NCBI GenBank assembly: GCA_013289145.1
Contig: JABDAM010000012.1
Coordinates: forward strand, 1 to 39,248
Direction of reading: 5' to 3'
Length of the DNA stretch: 39,248 bases
Source: Alphaproteobacteria bacterium
GTDB taxonomy: Bacteria > Pseudomonadota > Alphaproteobacteria > UBA11073
A model generated the notes under the pieces. It was not told where the DNA came from, ran no database searches, and saw nothing but the letters and a program-made list of their open reading frames with translations. Below, piece after piece: positions 21,657 through 28,887 of the stretch. The position numbers were made by a program, and so were the translations under genes. Position 1 is the stretch's first letter; every line of letters starts with the position of its first letter.

Positions 21657-22216
21657 TTGCGATATCTCCTGATCTAAAAAATTAAGTTAAAAATTTATAT
21701 ATCTTCATATTATAATAAGTATGTTACAGGATTATGAAAATAACCGAAAAAAAGAAGGTTTTTTTCTGTAAATCACCAACCCCAAATGGGTGGCAAAAGC
21801 CATCCGCATATTATCACATACAAGAGAGATTTAAGCTTATGAGTTTTTCTGGTGCGGACTTGGCCGGGCTAAGAATTTTCGCGTTCCCCGAATTCCGCGT
21901 CAAAATCCACTTCCGGCTGTTCGGTGCTACGCAGAGTGAGTGGAGAAATTCCCCTTGTTTTGAACGGATTTTCCCGTTACGATGCAGGTGGTTCGGCAAT
22001 CAGCCGGATTGGGGCTTCAAAACTCCTCTACATGCGGTTGGCATCAGCTGATTTGATGCCGCTTCCTAGGCTATGACGCCGGGGGGCGGCGCTATATGTC
22101 CAGGCCTCGCGGCTAAAAAGTGCCGCGCCATTTCATGTAGATGGTTTTGAACCTCCGGCGGCCAGCGAGCTTTCGGCTTGTTGGTTGCTATTCTTGCGAC
22201 GCGCGGAGAGGCAACG
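21657..22216. other. 560-base stretch without a supported gene
   Basis: Between the unknown gene at 20361-21656 and the prepilin gene. The first 120 bases are AT-rich and probably hold the leftward promoter. A forward open frame at 21734-22051 has no sensible start or protein-like composition and I do not accept it. On the reverse strand 21869-21976 is a relic of an rpoZ-like tail (separate entry). At 22086-22127 GCGGCGC and GTGCCGC can pair (7 pairs, one G-U), a possible RNA structure in the prepilin leader. GGAGAGG at 22205-22211 is the prepilin ribosome binding site. Confidence 0.6.
21869..21976 (-). pseudogene. Relic resembling the C-terminal tail of rpoZ
   Basis: A 35-codon reverse frame with no start codon, closed upstream by TAA (21977-21979). 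Near its end it encodes TEQPEVDFDAEF, against TEQPDVDFDAEF at the end of rpoZ (rpoZ 3' end at 23561-23620). Over the 34 best-matching bases four differ, mostly at third codon positions, so similarity is kept at protein level. The 5' part does not resemble RpoZ. Both copies point the same way and flank the prepilin gene. It may be a decayed partial duplication, the far junction of an insertion, or a repeat family that also forms the rpoZ tail. Confidence 0.5.
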
Positions 22217-23557
22217 ATGGCAAAGATTTTAAATCATTTTGGTTTTTCATTGGTTGAATTGTCGATTGTTTTATTGATCACGGGATTGCTAATCGCGGGT
22301 GCGGCGCAGCTGACCGCCAATATGCAAAAACAGCGGGGCGATCAGGCGCAAGCGAACCAGATGCGCACCGTTATTACCGCATTGGAACGTTTTCTATCGG
22401 ATCAGCAAGGCGCACTGGCCGGGCAATTGGCGGCGGGCGGCGCGGGACAGCTTTTGACGGCTTTGAACGTTTCGGGCGTGCAAGCCCAGAATTTTTTTCA
22501 GCAGCATTATCTGCCGGGTACAATTAATTTAAACGGTTACACTATCGGCGTCGCCCGGCTGGCGGATATCGGCGGCACGAATGGCACGGTCAATTTGCGC
22601 GGACTGGTTTTATATCAGCCTTCCAATCCATTGGACGACAGCCGCCTGGCGCGCATCAGCACGCTTATCGGCGCGGAAGGCGGCATGATTTCCAATACAG
22701 CTACCACTCCCTTTAATGTTAATGGCGCTTTTGGTGCTTGGAACGTTAATCCATCGGTTTATCGTTTAACAGGCACCGCAGGCCGTATTGCCGCCTATAC
22801 GACCACGCAAGATGCGCAGATAAATACCAATCTGCTTTCACGCGTCGCAACCGGCAATCCTGAAGCGAACAAAATGGAAACCAATCTAAATCTCGGTGGC
22901 AATGTTGCCAGTGATGCAGGCGTTTTGGGTTTTCGCCTGACCACAGCCGCGCCGGGCATGGTTTGCGATTCCGGGGTTCTGGGAATTTATAATGCGGATG
23001 GCGCGACTTATGCCAATCCGGCTTATCCGCTTGATAGTACTTTCCATAACGCGATTGTCACCGGGCGCAACGGTTCTTCCGTGACGGGCCTTTATCAATG
23101 TTTACAGGCAATAGACGGCAGCAGCCAATGGGAATGGCAGCAGGTTCAGGCGCTGGCCTGTGGGGGCACTAATCAGCAATGGGGTTTTGTGACATCAGGC
23201 CCCTATTCGGGTCAGGGCAAGCAAGTTGACGATAACCGCGCCTTGCCGCCAGCGTCGCTGTTCAGGGCGGGGAATCCCTTTTCTTTGACCAATACATCTA
23301 ATTGCGATTGGGTGGTTGCCTTTAACGTGCAAAACACAGGCTGCAATTCCAGCAATTTCAACGCGGGCGTGAAAATCACAGCGCCGCAAAATACTTATTT
23401 AGGCACAATAGAACAGGATAGCCCCGGCAGCTATCATGGAAATTCCAACACCAACCGGAATGTCATTGAATTTATACCGCCCGGGGCAACCGCGTCGATT
23501 TACTATGGCGGGTGCCCCCATAATAGTTATGTTTATAACATCATGGTATATAGATAG
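22217..23557 (+). CDS. Type IV prepilin-like protein (pilin/adhesin)
   Basis: A 446-residue protein with a class III signal: short basic leader, then G-FSLVELSIVLLITGLLI, where prepilin peptidase would cut before Phe and N-methylate it; Glu at +5 is present. The remainder is Gly/Asn/Thr-rich and beta-like, with scattered cysteines (for example MVCDSG, QALACGG, SNCDW, NTGCNSS, GGCPHN) that could form disulphides. Large size and this layout recall minor pilins or PilV-type tip adhesins more than major pilins. No pilus assembly genes are nearby. Start: ATG 22217, 5 bases after GGAGAGG; the longer open frame to 22178 would spoil the leader. It converges on rpoZ with 3 bases between stops. Confidence 0.8.
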   Translation: MAKILNHFGFSLVELSIVLLITGLLIAGAAQLTANMQKQRGDQAQANQMRTVITALERFLSDQQGALAGQLAAGGAGQLLTALNVSGVQAQNFFQQHYLPGTINLNGYTIGVARLADIGGTNGTVNLRGLVLYQPSNPLDDSRLARISTLIGAEGGMISNTATTPFNVNGAFGAWNVNPSVYRLTGTAGRIAAYTTTQDAQINTNLLSRVATGNPEANKMETNLNLGGNVASDAGVLGFRLTTAAPGMVCDSGVLGIYNADGATYANPAYPLDSTFHNAIVTGRNGSSVTGLYQCLQAIDGSSQWEWQQVQALACGGTNQQWGFVTSGPYSGQGKQVDDNRALPPASLFRAGNPFSLTNTSNCDWVVAFNVQNTGCNSSNFNAGVKITAPQNTYLGTIEQDSPGSYHGNSNTNRNVIEFIPPGATASIYYGGCPHNSYVYNIMVYR

Positions 23558-23560
23558 GAA

Positions 23561-23980
23561 TTATTCCTTCTCTGCAAACTCCGCATCGAAATCCACGTCG
23601 GGCTGTTCGGTGCCGTCGCCCAGTTCGTCCATTTCTTCTTCCATCGCGCCTTGTGCCAGTTGGGCGAATTCGGCGGTTTCTTCGTGGATCGGCGGCATAT
23701 AGCCTTCTTCGCCGGTCATGAATTCATCCAAGTCCGCATCATCTTCCGGCGTTTCAATCACGCGCTGGTAGGATTTAATGAGGTCTTCTTTGACGTCTTC
23801 CAGATTAATCGTCTGGGCGGCCACTTCGCGCAGGGCGATCACGGGCAGTTTGTCGTTATCCTTTGGCACTGTAATCTGAGCGCCGCCCGTAACGATGCGG
23901 CAGCGCTGAGAAGCCATCATGACCAATTCAAAACGGTTGGGGATGACAGTAACGCAATCTTCGACGGTAACGCGGGCCAT
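23561..23980 (-). CDS. rpoZ: RNA polymerase omega subunit
   Basis: A 139-residue omega subunit that stabilises beta' in RNA polymerase. The N-terminal core MARVTVEDCVTVIPNRFELV and ALREVAAQTINLEDVKEDLI are typical. The acidic C-terminal tail of about 60 residues (GEEGYMPPIHEE, MEEEMDELGDG, DVDFDAEFAEKE) is long, as often in alphaproteobacteria. AAAGGAA lies about 6 bases upstream of the ATG. Its tail sequence recurs as a relic at 21869-21976. Confidence 0.93.
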   Translation of the reverse strand: MARVTVEDCVTVIPNRFELVMMASQRCRIVTGGAQITVPKDNDKLPVIALREVAAQTINLEDVKEDLIKSYQRVIETPEDDADLDEFMTGEEGYMPPIHEETAEFAQLAQGAMEEEMDELGDGTEQPDVDFDAEFAEKE

Positions 23981-24011
23981 TTGGGTTCCTTTAGCTTTAT
24001 GAGAGGGCGGA

Positions 24012-24040
24012 ATAAAGCAAATCTGCCACCTGGACGCAAG
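24012..24040 (-). promoter_or_regulatory. Candidate rpoZ promoter
   Basis: On the minus strand CTTGCG (24035-24040), 17 bases, then CTTTAT (24012-24017), about 30 bases before the rpoZ ATG. The -35 is close to the alphaproteobacterial TTG core but the -10 is weak. It is the only reasonable pair in the short gap between rpoZ and the unknown gene upstream. Confidence 0.35.
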
Positions 24041-24073
24041 GGAAAAATAGATTTTGACCTTATATTATATGGA

Positions 24074-24649
24074 TCAGGGCTGTTGCCCAAGGACCCGCGC
24101 CAATCGCTTTATGCCGGCAGCAAGCTCACCGGGTACAACAGGAGCTTCCGCCTTCGCCTTAACGGCTTCTATGGTTGTATCCCCAGCTTTACACACGTCC
24201 TTGGTAATGGAATTGGGCACCCATTTAAATAGTGTGGGCAAATATTTGGCAAAACCGCTTGGATCCGATCTCCAGTCGAGAGAGCTTGCTACGGCTGCTT
24301 GCAGCAATACGGTTTCGGTTACAGCCCCCGGCACATGGCGGGCGACTTCGGAAAGGTGATCCATAAGAAACGCAGATTTTTCCGCCACGGTTAACAGCAA
24401 GGCTTCGGTTATGAGATCAGGCGCGTATTGGGCGATTTCGGGAAGGTACGAGCTAATGTCGTAATAGTCATTGTCCGAAACTGCGGCAAAAGCCGGTAAA
24501 ATCTGTGGGACAAGTTGTTTGGCGGTGTCATGCATCGGGTCCGCCGGGGATTGAATCGCCAAAATCAAGCCTCCCATTAATTCGTGGGCGTCCATTTCCG
24601 CTGTGACCACAAGGTTGTAGGCGGTCTCGTAATTCTCCTGATTAGACAT
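24074..24649 (-). CDS. Unknown helical-repeat protein
   Basis: A 191-residue soluble protein I do not recognise. It contains three degenerate repeats about 35-40 residues apart: LPEIAQYAPDLITEALLLTV, LSEVARHVPGAVTETVLLQA and LPTLFKWVPNSITKDV. Each looks like a helix, a Pro turn and a second helix, recalling HEAT-like or other alpha-solenoid repeats. No signal peptide or catalytic motif. ATG 24649 is preceded at 7 bases by GGAG; the frame extends four codons to a TTG at 24661 that overlaps this site and is less likely. It diverges from the NYN-domain gene and carries the shared upstream motif, copy A. Confidence 0.75.
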   Translation of the reverse strand: MSNQENYETAYNLVVTAEMDAHELMGGLILAIQSPADPMHDTAKQLVPQILPAFAAVSDNDYYDISSYLPEIAQYAPDLITEALLLTVAEKSAFLMDHLSEVARHVPGAVTETVLLQAAVASSLDWRSDPSGFAKYLPTLFKWVPNSITKDVCKAGDTTIEAVKAKAEAPVVPGELAAGIKRLARVLGQQP

Positions 24650-24700
24650 TAAATTCTCCAATTTTTACAATCGCCGTTATCCTAAGATATCCTATTTCTG

Positions 24701-24728
24701 AAATACAAGGATGTTTTTACTTTCATCC
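24701..24728 (-). promoter_or_regulatory. Shared bipartite upstream motif, copy A
   Basis: On the minus strand GGATGAAAGTAAA, six bases, CTTGTATTT, ending 52 bases before ATG 24649. It nearly matches copy B (18071-18098), and copy C lies 50 bases away on the other strand. TTGTAT could be a -35, with TAGGAT 18 bases on as a weak -10. The conserved ATGAAAGTAAA half would be an upstream activator site. Confidence 0.5.
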
Positions 24729-24778
24729 GCTGTAAGCATCTGAAAAATCGCTTTGGGATATTTATGGATTTTTTATCG

Positions 24779-24808
24779 CATGAAAGTAAATTTTTTGCTT
24801 GAATTTCA
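24779..24808 (+). promoter_or_regulatory. Shared bipartite upstream motif, copy C
   Basis: On the plus strand GCATGAAAGTAAA, seven bases, CTTGAATTTC, about 105 bases before the NYN-domain gene. TTGAAT, 18 bases, TATACT (about 24832) is a good promoter match. Copies A and C face away from each other in the 263-base gap, so the two divergent genes may answer to the same regulator. Confidence 0.5.
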
Positions 24809-24912
24809 TTTAACCTCTTGTTTATACTGTAAAAACACTTAGGGTACACAATGGGTAAATCATTGATTCGAGTGTAATCACTCACTGAACAAAAGAAATG
24901 AAAGGTATAACA

Positions 24913-25698
24913 ATGATCCACTATAATTCTGAACGCATGGCCATTTTTATTGATGGCGCTAATTTGTATGCAGCCGCGCGGGCTTTGGGCTTTGATATCG
25001 ATTATCGCCAGATGTTAAAATGGGTTTCCACGCGGGGACAATTGATCCGCGCGTTTTACTACACGGCGCTGCTGGAGGACCAGGAGTATTCTCCGATCCG
25101 TCCACTGGTAGACTGGCTGGACTACAACGGTTTCACCATGGTCACTAAACCGACCAAGGAGTTCACCGATGCTTACGGCCGTCGCAAGATCAAAGGCAAT
25201 ATGGACATCGAATTGGCGATCGACGTGATGGAAGCGGCAAATTACTGCCAGCACATTATGTTGTTCTCCGGCGATGGCGATTTCCGCCGCCTGATCGAAG
25301 CGGTTCAGCGCAAAGGCGTGCGCACAACGGTTGTTTCCACAATGAAGTCTAATCCGCCAATGGTCGCAGACGAACTGCGCCGCCAGGCTGATAACTTCCT
25401 GGAGCTGGCCGATATCGCGCATAACTTCCAGCGCAGCTATAACCGGGATGAAAATTCCGAGGAAGCACAGGCAGCTTACGCTCGCCGCCTGCAAGCGTCT
25501 GAAAATGCCGCAGCGCGTGCTGCTGCTGCCGGCGCTGCTGCTAGCGGTACGGGGCCGGTCACGCCTCAAACCGTATTGGCACAGCAAGCCGATAGCGAAG
25601 CCGTTGCAATGGACCAGGCCGAAGCTGCTGAAAGCGGTGAGCCAACGGTTCGCCGCCGCGGCCGCCCGCCAGCAGGTGAAAAAACCAGCGCGGCGTAG
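24913..25698 (+). CDS. NYN-domain (LabA/DUF88-like) protein with C-terminal AT-hook-like motif
   Basis: A 261-residue protein. The N-terminal NYN domain, a PIN-like putative ribonuclease fold, begins MAIFIDGANLYAAAR (Asp14), continues with KIKGNMDIELAIDVME and ends LFSGDGDFRRLIEAVQRKG; these acidic residues would bind metal. A low-complexity Ala/Glu linker (about 175-245) leads to RRRGRPP near residue 250, the core of an AT-hook, so it may also touch AT-rich DNA or RNA. ATG 24913 follows AAAGG by about 7 bases; ATG 24898 is in frame but has no site. Single gene, closed by a terminator at 25716. Target RNA unknown. Confidence 0.85.
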   Translation: MIHYNSERMAIFIDGANLYAAARALGFDIDYRQMLKWVSTRGQLIRAFYYTALLEDQEYSPIRPLVDWLDYNGFTMVTKPTKEFTDAYGRRKIKGNMDIELAIDVMEAANYCQHIMLFSGDGDFRRLIEAVQRKGVRTTVVSTMKSNPPMVADELRRQADNFLELADIAHNFQRSYNRDENSEEAQAAYARRLQASENAAARAAAAGAAASGTGPVTPQTVLAQQADSEAVAMDQAEAAESGEPTVRRRGRPPAGEKTSAA

Positions 25699-25715
25699 TT
25701 TTTACGCATCTTTTC

Positions 25716-25757
25716 AAAAAACCCTGCCCTGAATAATTTTAGCGGCAGGGTTTTTTA
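25716..25757 (+). terminator. Intrinsic terminator after the NYN gene
   Basis: AAAAAACCCTGCC (25716-25728) pairs with GGCAGGGTTTTTT (25744-25756) around a 15-base AT-rich loop and ends in a T run. It is the only clear Rho-independent terminator I found in the window. Confidence 0.85.
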
Positions 25758-25785
25758 TTTGCTGTGACTGTGCCAACAATCATCC

Positions 25786-26418
25786 ATGCCTTTAGTCGCG
25801 TTTGCCCCCAAAGATTGTCCATTATGCCCGCGCCTGTGTGCTTTCCGGGAGCAAAATAAGATCAAACATCCCGATTATTACAATGGCGCGGTAGCCGCAT
25901 TCACCGCGCCAAAAGTGAAATTACTGATTGTCGGCCTCGCGCCCGGTCTGCACGGCGCGAATAACACAGGGCGGCCGTTCACGGCGGATTATGCGGGCGA
26001 CCTGTTATATCCGACGTTGATTAAATATGGTTTTGCCAAAGGCGAATATAAAGAACGGGCGGATGACGGATTGGAACTGATCGATTGCCGCATCACCAAC
26101 GCCGTGCGCTGCGTGCCGCCGGAAAATAAACCGACGCCGGACGAAATTAAAACGTGTAACCAGTTTCTGAAAAAAGAAATTCCTTCATTGCCTGATGTCA
26201 AAGTCATCCTGGTTTTAGGCCTGATCGCGCATCAGGCGGCTTTGCGCGCCCTGGATATTAAACAATCCCAATTCAAATTCGCCCACGGTGCCATGCATCA
26301 GGCGGGTAATCTGACCATCCTCAACAGTTACCATTGCTCACGCTATAACACCAACACCGGGCGGTTGACGGAAAAAATGTTCCACGATGTTTTTGCGCGG
26401 GCACGGAGTTTGATTTAG
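25786..26418 (+). CDS. Uracil-DNA glycosylase, family 5 (UDGb type)
   Basis: A 210-residue iron-sulphur glycosylase that removes uracil, and often hypoxanthine, from DNA. Motif A is the block 50-68 (GLAPGLHGANNTGRPFTAD). It lacks the Asp/Asn general base of family 1, as UDGb does. The second motif is SYHCSRYNTNTGRLT. Cys11, Cys14, Cys109 and Cys124 fit the C-x2-C ... C-x14-C pattern of the 4Fe-4S cluster; NAVRCVPPENKPTP is also typical. No clear ribosome binding site precedes the ATG. It ends 7 bases from the convergent unknown gene. Confidence 0.9.
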   Translation: MPLVAFAPKDCPLCPRLCAFREQNKIKHPDYYNGAVAAFTAPKVKLLIVGLAPGLHGANNTGRPFTADYAGDLLYPTLIKYGFAKGEYKERADDGLELIDCRITNAVRCVPPENKPTPDEIKTCNQFLKKEIPSLPDVKVILVLGLIAHQAALRALDIKQSQFKFAHGAMHQAGNLTILNSYHCSRYNTNTGRLTEKMFHDVFARARSLI

Positions 26419-26425
26419 CTCCCGC

Positions 26426-26809
26426 TCAGGCCTCAAGCCGCCGCGACAACGTTATCGTGACTTTATTGCCGCGCACGCTTTGTACATATGGGGTTTCGGG
26501 ACTGTTAGCCTTAACAAACCGGGTGCCGTCAAAAAGAATGGCCCCACTGTTTATCAGGCCTTCTACTGTGTGCAATTGCAATAAAAAGCCGGATGATGGC
26601 TCACATTCATTCTTGGCAACCTGTACGGCATGCCGGGTTATATCATTGCTTGTTGATAGCGGGGCACAGGTGCCAATTGCCCGGAACACGGTCACGGGCA
26701 TAATGGTCCCTTCGAATCCTCGTTTTTGGGCCGTCTCTTGCGCAAATTTAACAATTGCATCAAGTCTTTTTTGAGCGGTTGTTTTTTCTGTCTGTGGTTC
26801 TGTTGTCAT
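26426..26809 (-). CDS. Unknown small protein divergent from xseA
   Basis: A 127-residue soluble protein, not recognised. The N-terminal half is helical (AQKRLDAIVKFAQETAQKRG); the C-terminal half looks like a small beta fold (AILFDGTRFVKA, NKVTITLSRRLEA). Start: ATG 26809 after GAGAGAG; the frame runs six codons further to a TTG at 26827 that lacks a site. It is transcribed away from xseA and towards the UDG gene. Confidence 0.65.
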   Translation of the reverse strand: MTTEPQTEKTTAQKRLDAIVKFAQETAQKRGFEGTIMPVTVFRAIGTCAPLSTSNDITRHAVQVAKNECEPSSGFLLQLHTVEGLINSGAILFDGTRFVKANSPETPYVQSVRGNKVTITLSRRLEA

Positions 26810-26837
26810 TGCTCTCTCATGGGTCAAGAATGCGGCA

Positions 26838-26866
26838 ACTAATCATATCTGGATCGGTTTTGTCAA
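26838..26866 (-). promoter_or_regulatory. Candidate promoter for the small unknown gene
   Basis: On the minus strand TTGACA (26861-26866), 17 bases, ATTAGT (26838-26843), about 30 bases before ATG 26809. The -35 is consensus, the -10 moderate. Confidence 0.35.
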
Positions 26867-26875
26867 AATAAATCT

Positions 26876-28234
26876 ATGGTTAAGCCCCATTTTTTGTTAC
26901 GTTGCCGCATGCAGCCAGCCCAAAATAACCTTCCGGTTTTAACTGTTTCCGAATTGTCCGGCGGCATCAAACGCGCGCTGGAGAGCAATTTTTCTTATGT
27001 GCGCGTGCGCGGGGAATTGTCGCGTGTCACGCATCACCGCAACGGCCATATTTATACGGATCTGAAAGACGACAGCGCGGTGATCAATACCGTCGCTTGG
27101 CGCGGCACTGCGGTGCCGTTCAAGCTGGAAGAAGGCCTTGAGGTTATCGTCACCGGGCGCGTGTCGTCTTTTCCCGGCATGTCGCGTTATCAATTGATTA
27201 TTGAAAGCATTGAACTCGCGGGTCTTGGCGCGATTTTGAAAATGCTGGAGGATCGCCGCAAAAAACTGGCTGCGGAAGGCTTGTTCGACGAGGAACGCAA
27301 AAAAACCATCCCACACTTCCCGCACCGTATCGGGGTGATTACATCGCCCACCGGTGCCGTGATCCGTGACATCATTCATCGTGTTACTGAGCGTTTTCCG
27401 CTGCACATTATATTGTGGCCTGTCGCGGTGCAGGGCGAAGGCGCAGCGGCGCAGATTGTTGCGGCACTGAATGGATTTAATGTATTGGCCGCCGATCATC
27501 CGCTCCGGCCCGACGTTTTAATTCTCGCGCGCGGCGGCGGCAGCGTGGAAGACTTGATGCCGTTTAACGATGAAGCGGTCGTGCGTGCCGTCGCGGCTAG
27601 CGCAATTCCTATCATTACCGCCGTCGGGCACGAAACCGATACAACGCTGGTCGATTACGCATCCGACCTGCGCGCGCCGACACCGACGGGCGCGGCGGAA
27701 AAGGCGACGCCTGTTCGCACGGATTTAATGCAGAGCTTGCGGCAAATCGCGGAGCGCAAACATATTTCCCTGCGCCGTGCTTTAGAAGCCGTCCGCCTGC
27801 GCCTCCGTCACAGTGACAGCGCCTTGCTCCATCCGCGCCGCCGCCTCGAACAATTCATGCAGCGGCTGGATGATTTGTCCGTGCGGTTCGAGCCATTGCT
27901 CGCCCGTTGGCTGATGCAACGCGGCCAAACCCTCACGCAACTTTCCGCACGGCTGCGTCCGCCCGTCGAACGCTTCGCCAACGCGCGTGACAACTTGGCG
28001 CAGCGTTACGCGCGCCTCACGCCCGCTTTGCAAAACCGCCTTAACCGGGCGCAACAACACCTTGAATCCCGTGCCGCACTGCTGGAAAGTTATTCGTATA
28101 AGAACACCCTCGCGCGCGGTTATGCGCTGGTGATGACGGAGCAGGGTGAAATCATTAAATCCGTAGCGGACGCCCGTAATCAACCGGTCATTCAGATCCA
28201 ATTCGCAGACGGCATCGCCGCTTTTAAGAATTAG
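26876..28234 (+). CDS. xseA: Exodeoxyribonuclease VII large subunit
   Basis: A 452-residue (or 441) nuclease subunit that, with XseB, degrades single-stranded DNA. An N-terminal OB fold (TVSELSGGIKRALE, YVRVRGELSRV) is followed by the catalytic core with PHRIGVITSPTGAVIRDII, LILARGGGSVEDLMPFNDE and AVGHETDTTLVDYASDLRAP, then a long Arg-rich coiled coil and the short C-terminal NTLARGYALV segment. Two starts are possible, ATG 26876 and ATG 26909. Neither has a good ribosome site, and the shorter gives the more usual N-terminus. Its TAG overlaps the TAA of the convergent gene (TTAG, 28231-28234). Confidence 0.94.
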   Translation: MVKPHFLLRCRMQPAQNNLPVLTVSELSGGIKRALESNFSYVRVRGELSRVTHHRNGHIYTDLKDDSAVINTVAWRGTAVPFKLEEGLEVIVTGRVSSFPGMSRYQLIIESIELAGLGAILKMLEDRRKKLAAEGLFDEERKKTIPHFPHRIGVITSPTGAVIRDIIHRVTERFPLHIILWPVAVQGEGAAAQIVAALNGFNVLAADHPLRPDVLILARGGGSVEDLMPFNDEAVVRAVAASAIPIITAVGHETDTTLVDYASDLRAPTPTGAAEKATPVRTDLMQSLRQIAERKHISLRRALEAVRLRLRHSDSALLHPRRRLEQFMQRLDDLSVRFEPLLARWLMQRGQTLTQLSARLRPPVERFANARDNLAQRYARLTPALQNRLNRAQQHLESRAALLESYSYKNTLARGYALVMTEQGEIIKSVADARNQPVIQIQFADGIAAFKN

Positions 28235-28725
28235 AGGGCGTATTCATTCAACGGGCGATGTTTGGCGTGGTGTGACCGGCGGTTGTTCGCGCGTAAAAGA
28301 TTTTTTGCTATTCGGGTCTGGTTCCTGATGTTATAAACGGCTTGGCGGGGAGATAGGGGAATAGTAACGACGTATGATGTTTCGCATTCGTTGCGGTCGT
28401 CCTCGCATACAAATATCCGGTGCAAAAAATCGGCGGGCTTTTTTTTCATTAAGGACGGCAGGAGCGAGGGAAGGTCCACATATATGCTTTCCCCATTATC
28501 ATGGCACGTCTTGCCATGCGAAATCATATCTGTCGGCGTGGCCAAGTAAACAGTATGGGGGCTGCTGAAAGTCGATTCAACAAAAGAAATATTGTGATCA
28601 AAAACGTCAACCCGCGCGGAGCCCCCGGAGCTTTCAATAAAGCATTCTTGTTGGGTATTAACCGCGATAGGCCTTAGTTTCTGGATACTATAGGTATCGT
28701 AAATTTTCTTAATTTCATCCGCCAT
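28231..28725 (-). CDS. Unknown protein converging on xseA
   Basis: About 164 residues from ATG 28725 (MADEIKKIYDTYS...). Extensions to ATG 28788 or to the frame's end at 28830 are open, but no start has a convincing ribosome binding site. The C-terminus is very basic (NLLRANNRRSHHAKHRP), suggesting nucleic acid or membrane contact. The rest is mixed alpha/beta, with FVCEDDRNECETSYVV. I do not recognise it. The codon use is less GC-rich than xseA. It diverges from aroQ. Confidence 0.55.
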   Translation of the reverse strand: MADEIKKIYDTYSIQKLRPIAVNTQQECFIESSGGSARVDVFDHNISFVESTFSSPHTVYLATPTDMISHGKTCHDNGESIYVDLPSLLPSLMKKKPADFLHRIFVCEDDRNECETSYVVTIPLSPRQAVYNIRNQTRIAKNLLRANNRRSHHAKHRPLNEYAL

Positions 28726-28887
28726 GGGCAGGCCATTACAGATGTGATTCCTGGAGAAATACGGCTGCGCCGATGTACCCTGCATCATCTGCTCTGTATT
28801 GATAAAAAGGATCGTCCACATTTTTTGCATCTGTATATCAGGCGGTTCATTGCCCCACTGTCCCCCTTAGACTATAGGTACAGGGCT

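Noticed and set aside
21734-22051. Forward open frame of 105 codons in the gap before the prepilin gene
   Set aside because: Composition is not protein-like, it has no ribosome binding site, and it lies opposite the rpoZ-tail relic, whose reverse frame has recognisable sequence.
24682-24921. Reverse open frame of 79 codons upstream of the helical-repeat gene
   Set aside because: It covers the divergent promoter region and the shared motifs; AT-rich, no ribosome site, unlike a real protein.
28231-28830. Full 199-codon version of the unknown gene before aroQ
   Set aside because: The extra N-terminal 35 codons have no ribosome site; the shorter form from 28725 is preferred but not certain.
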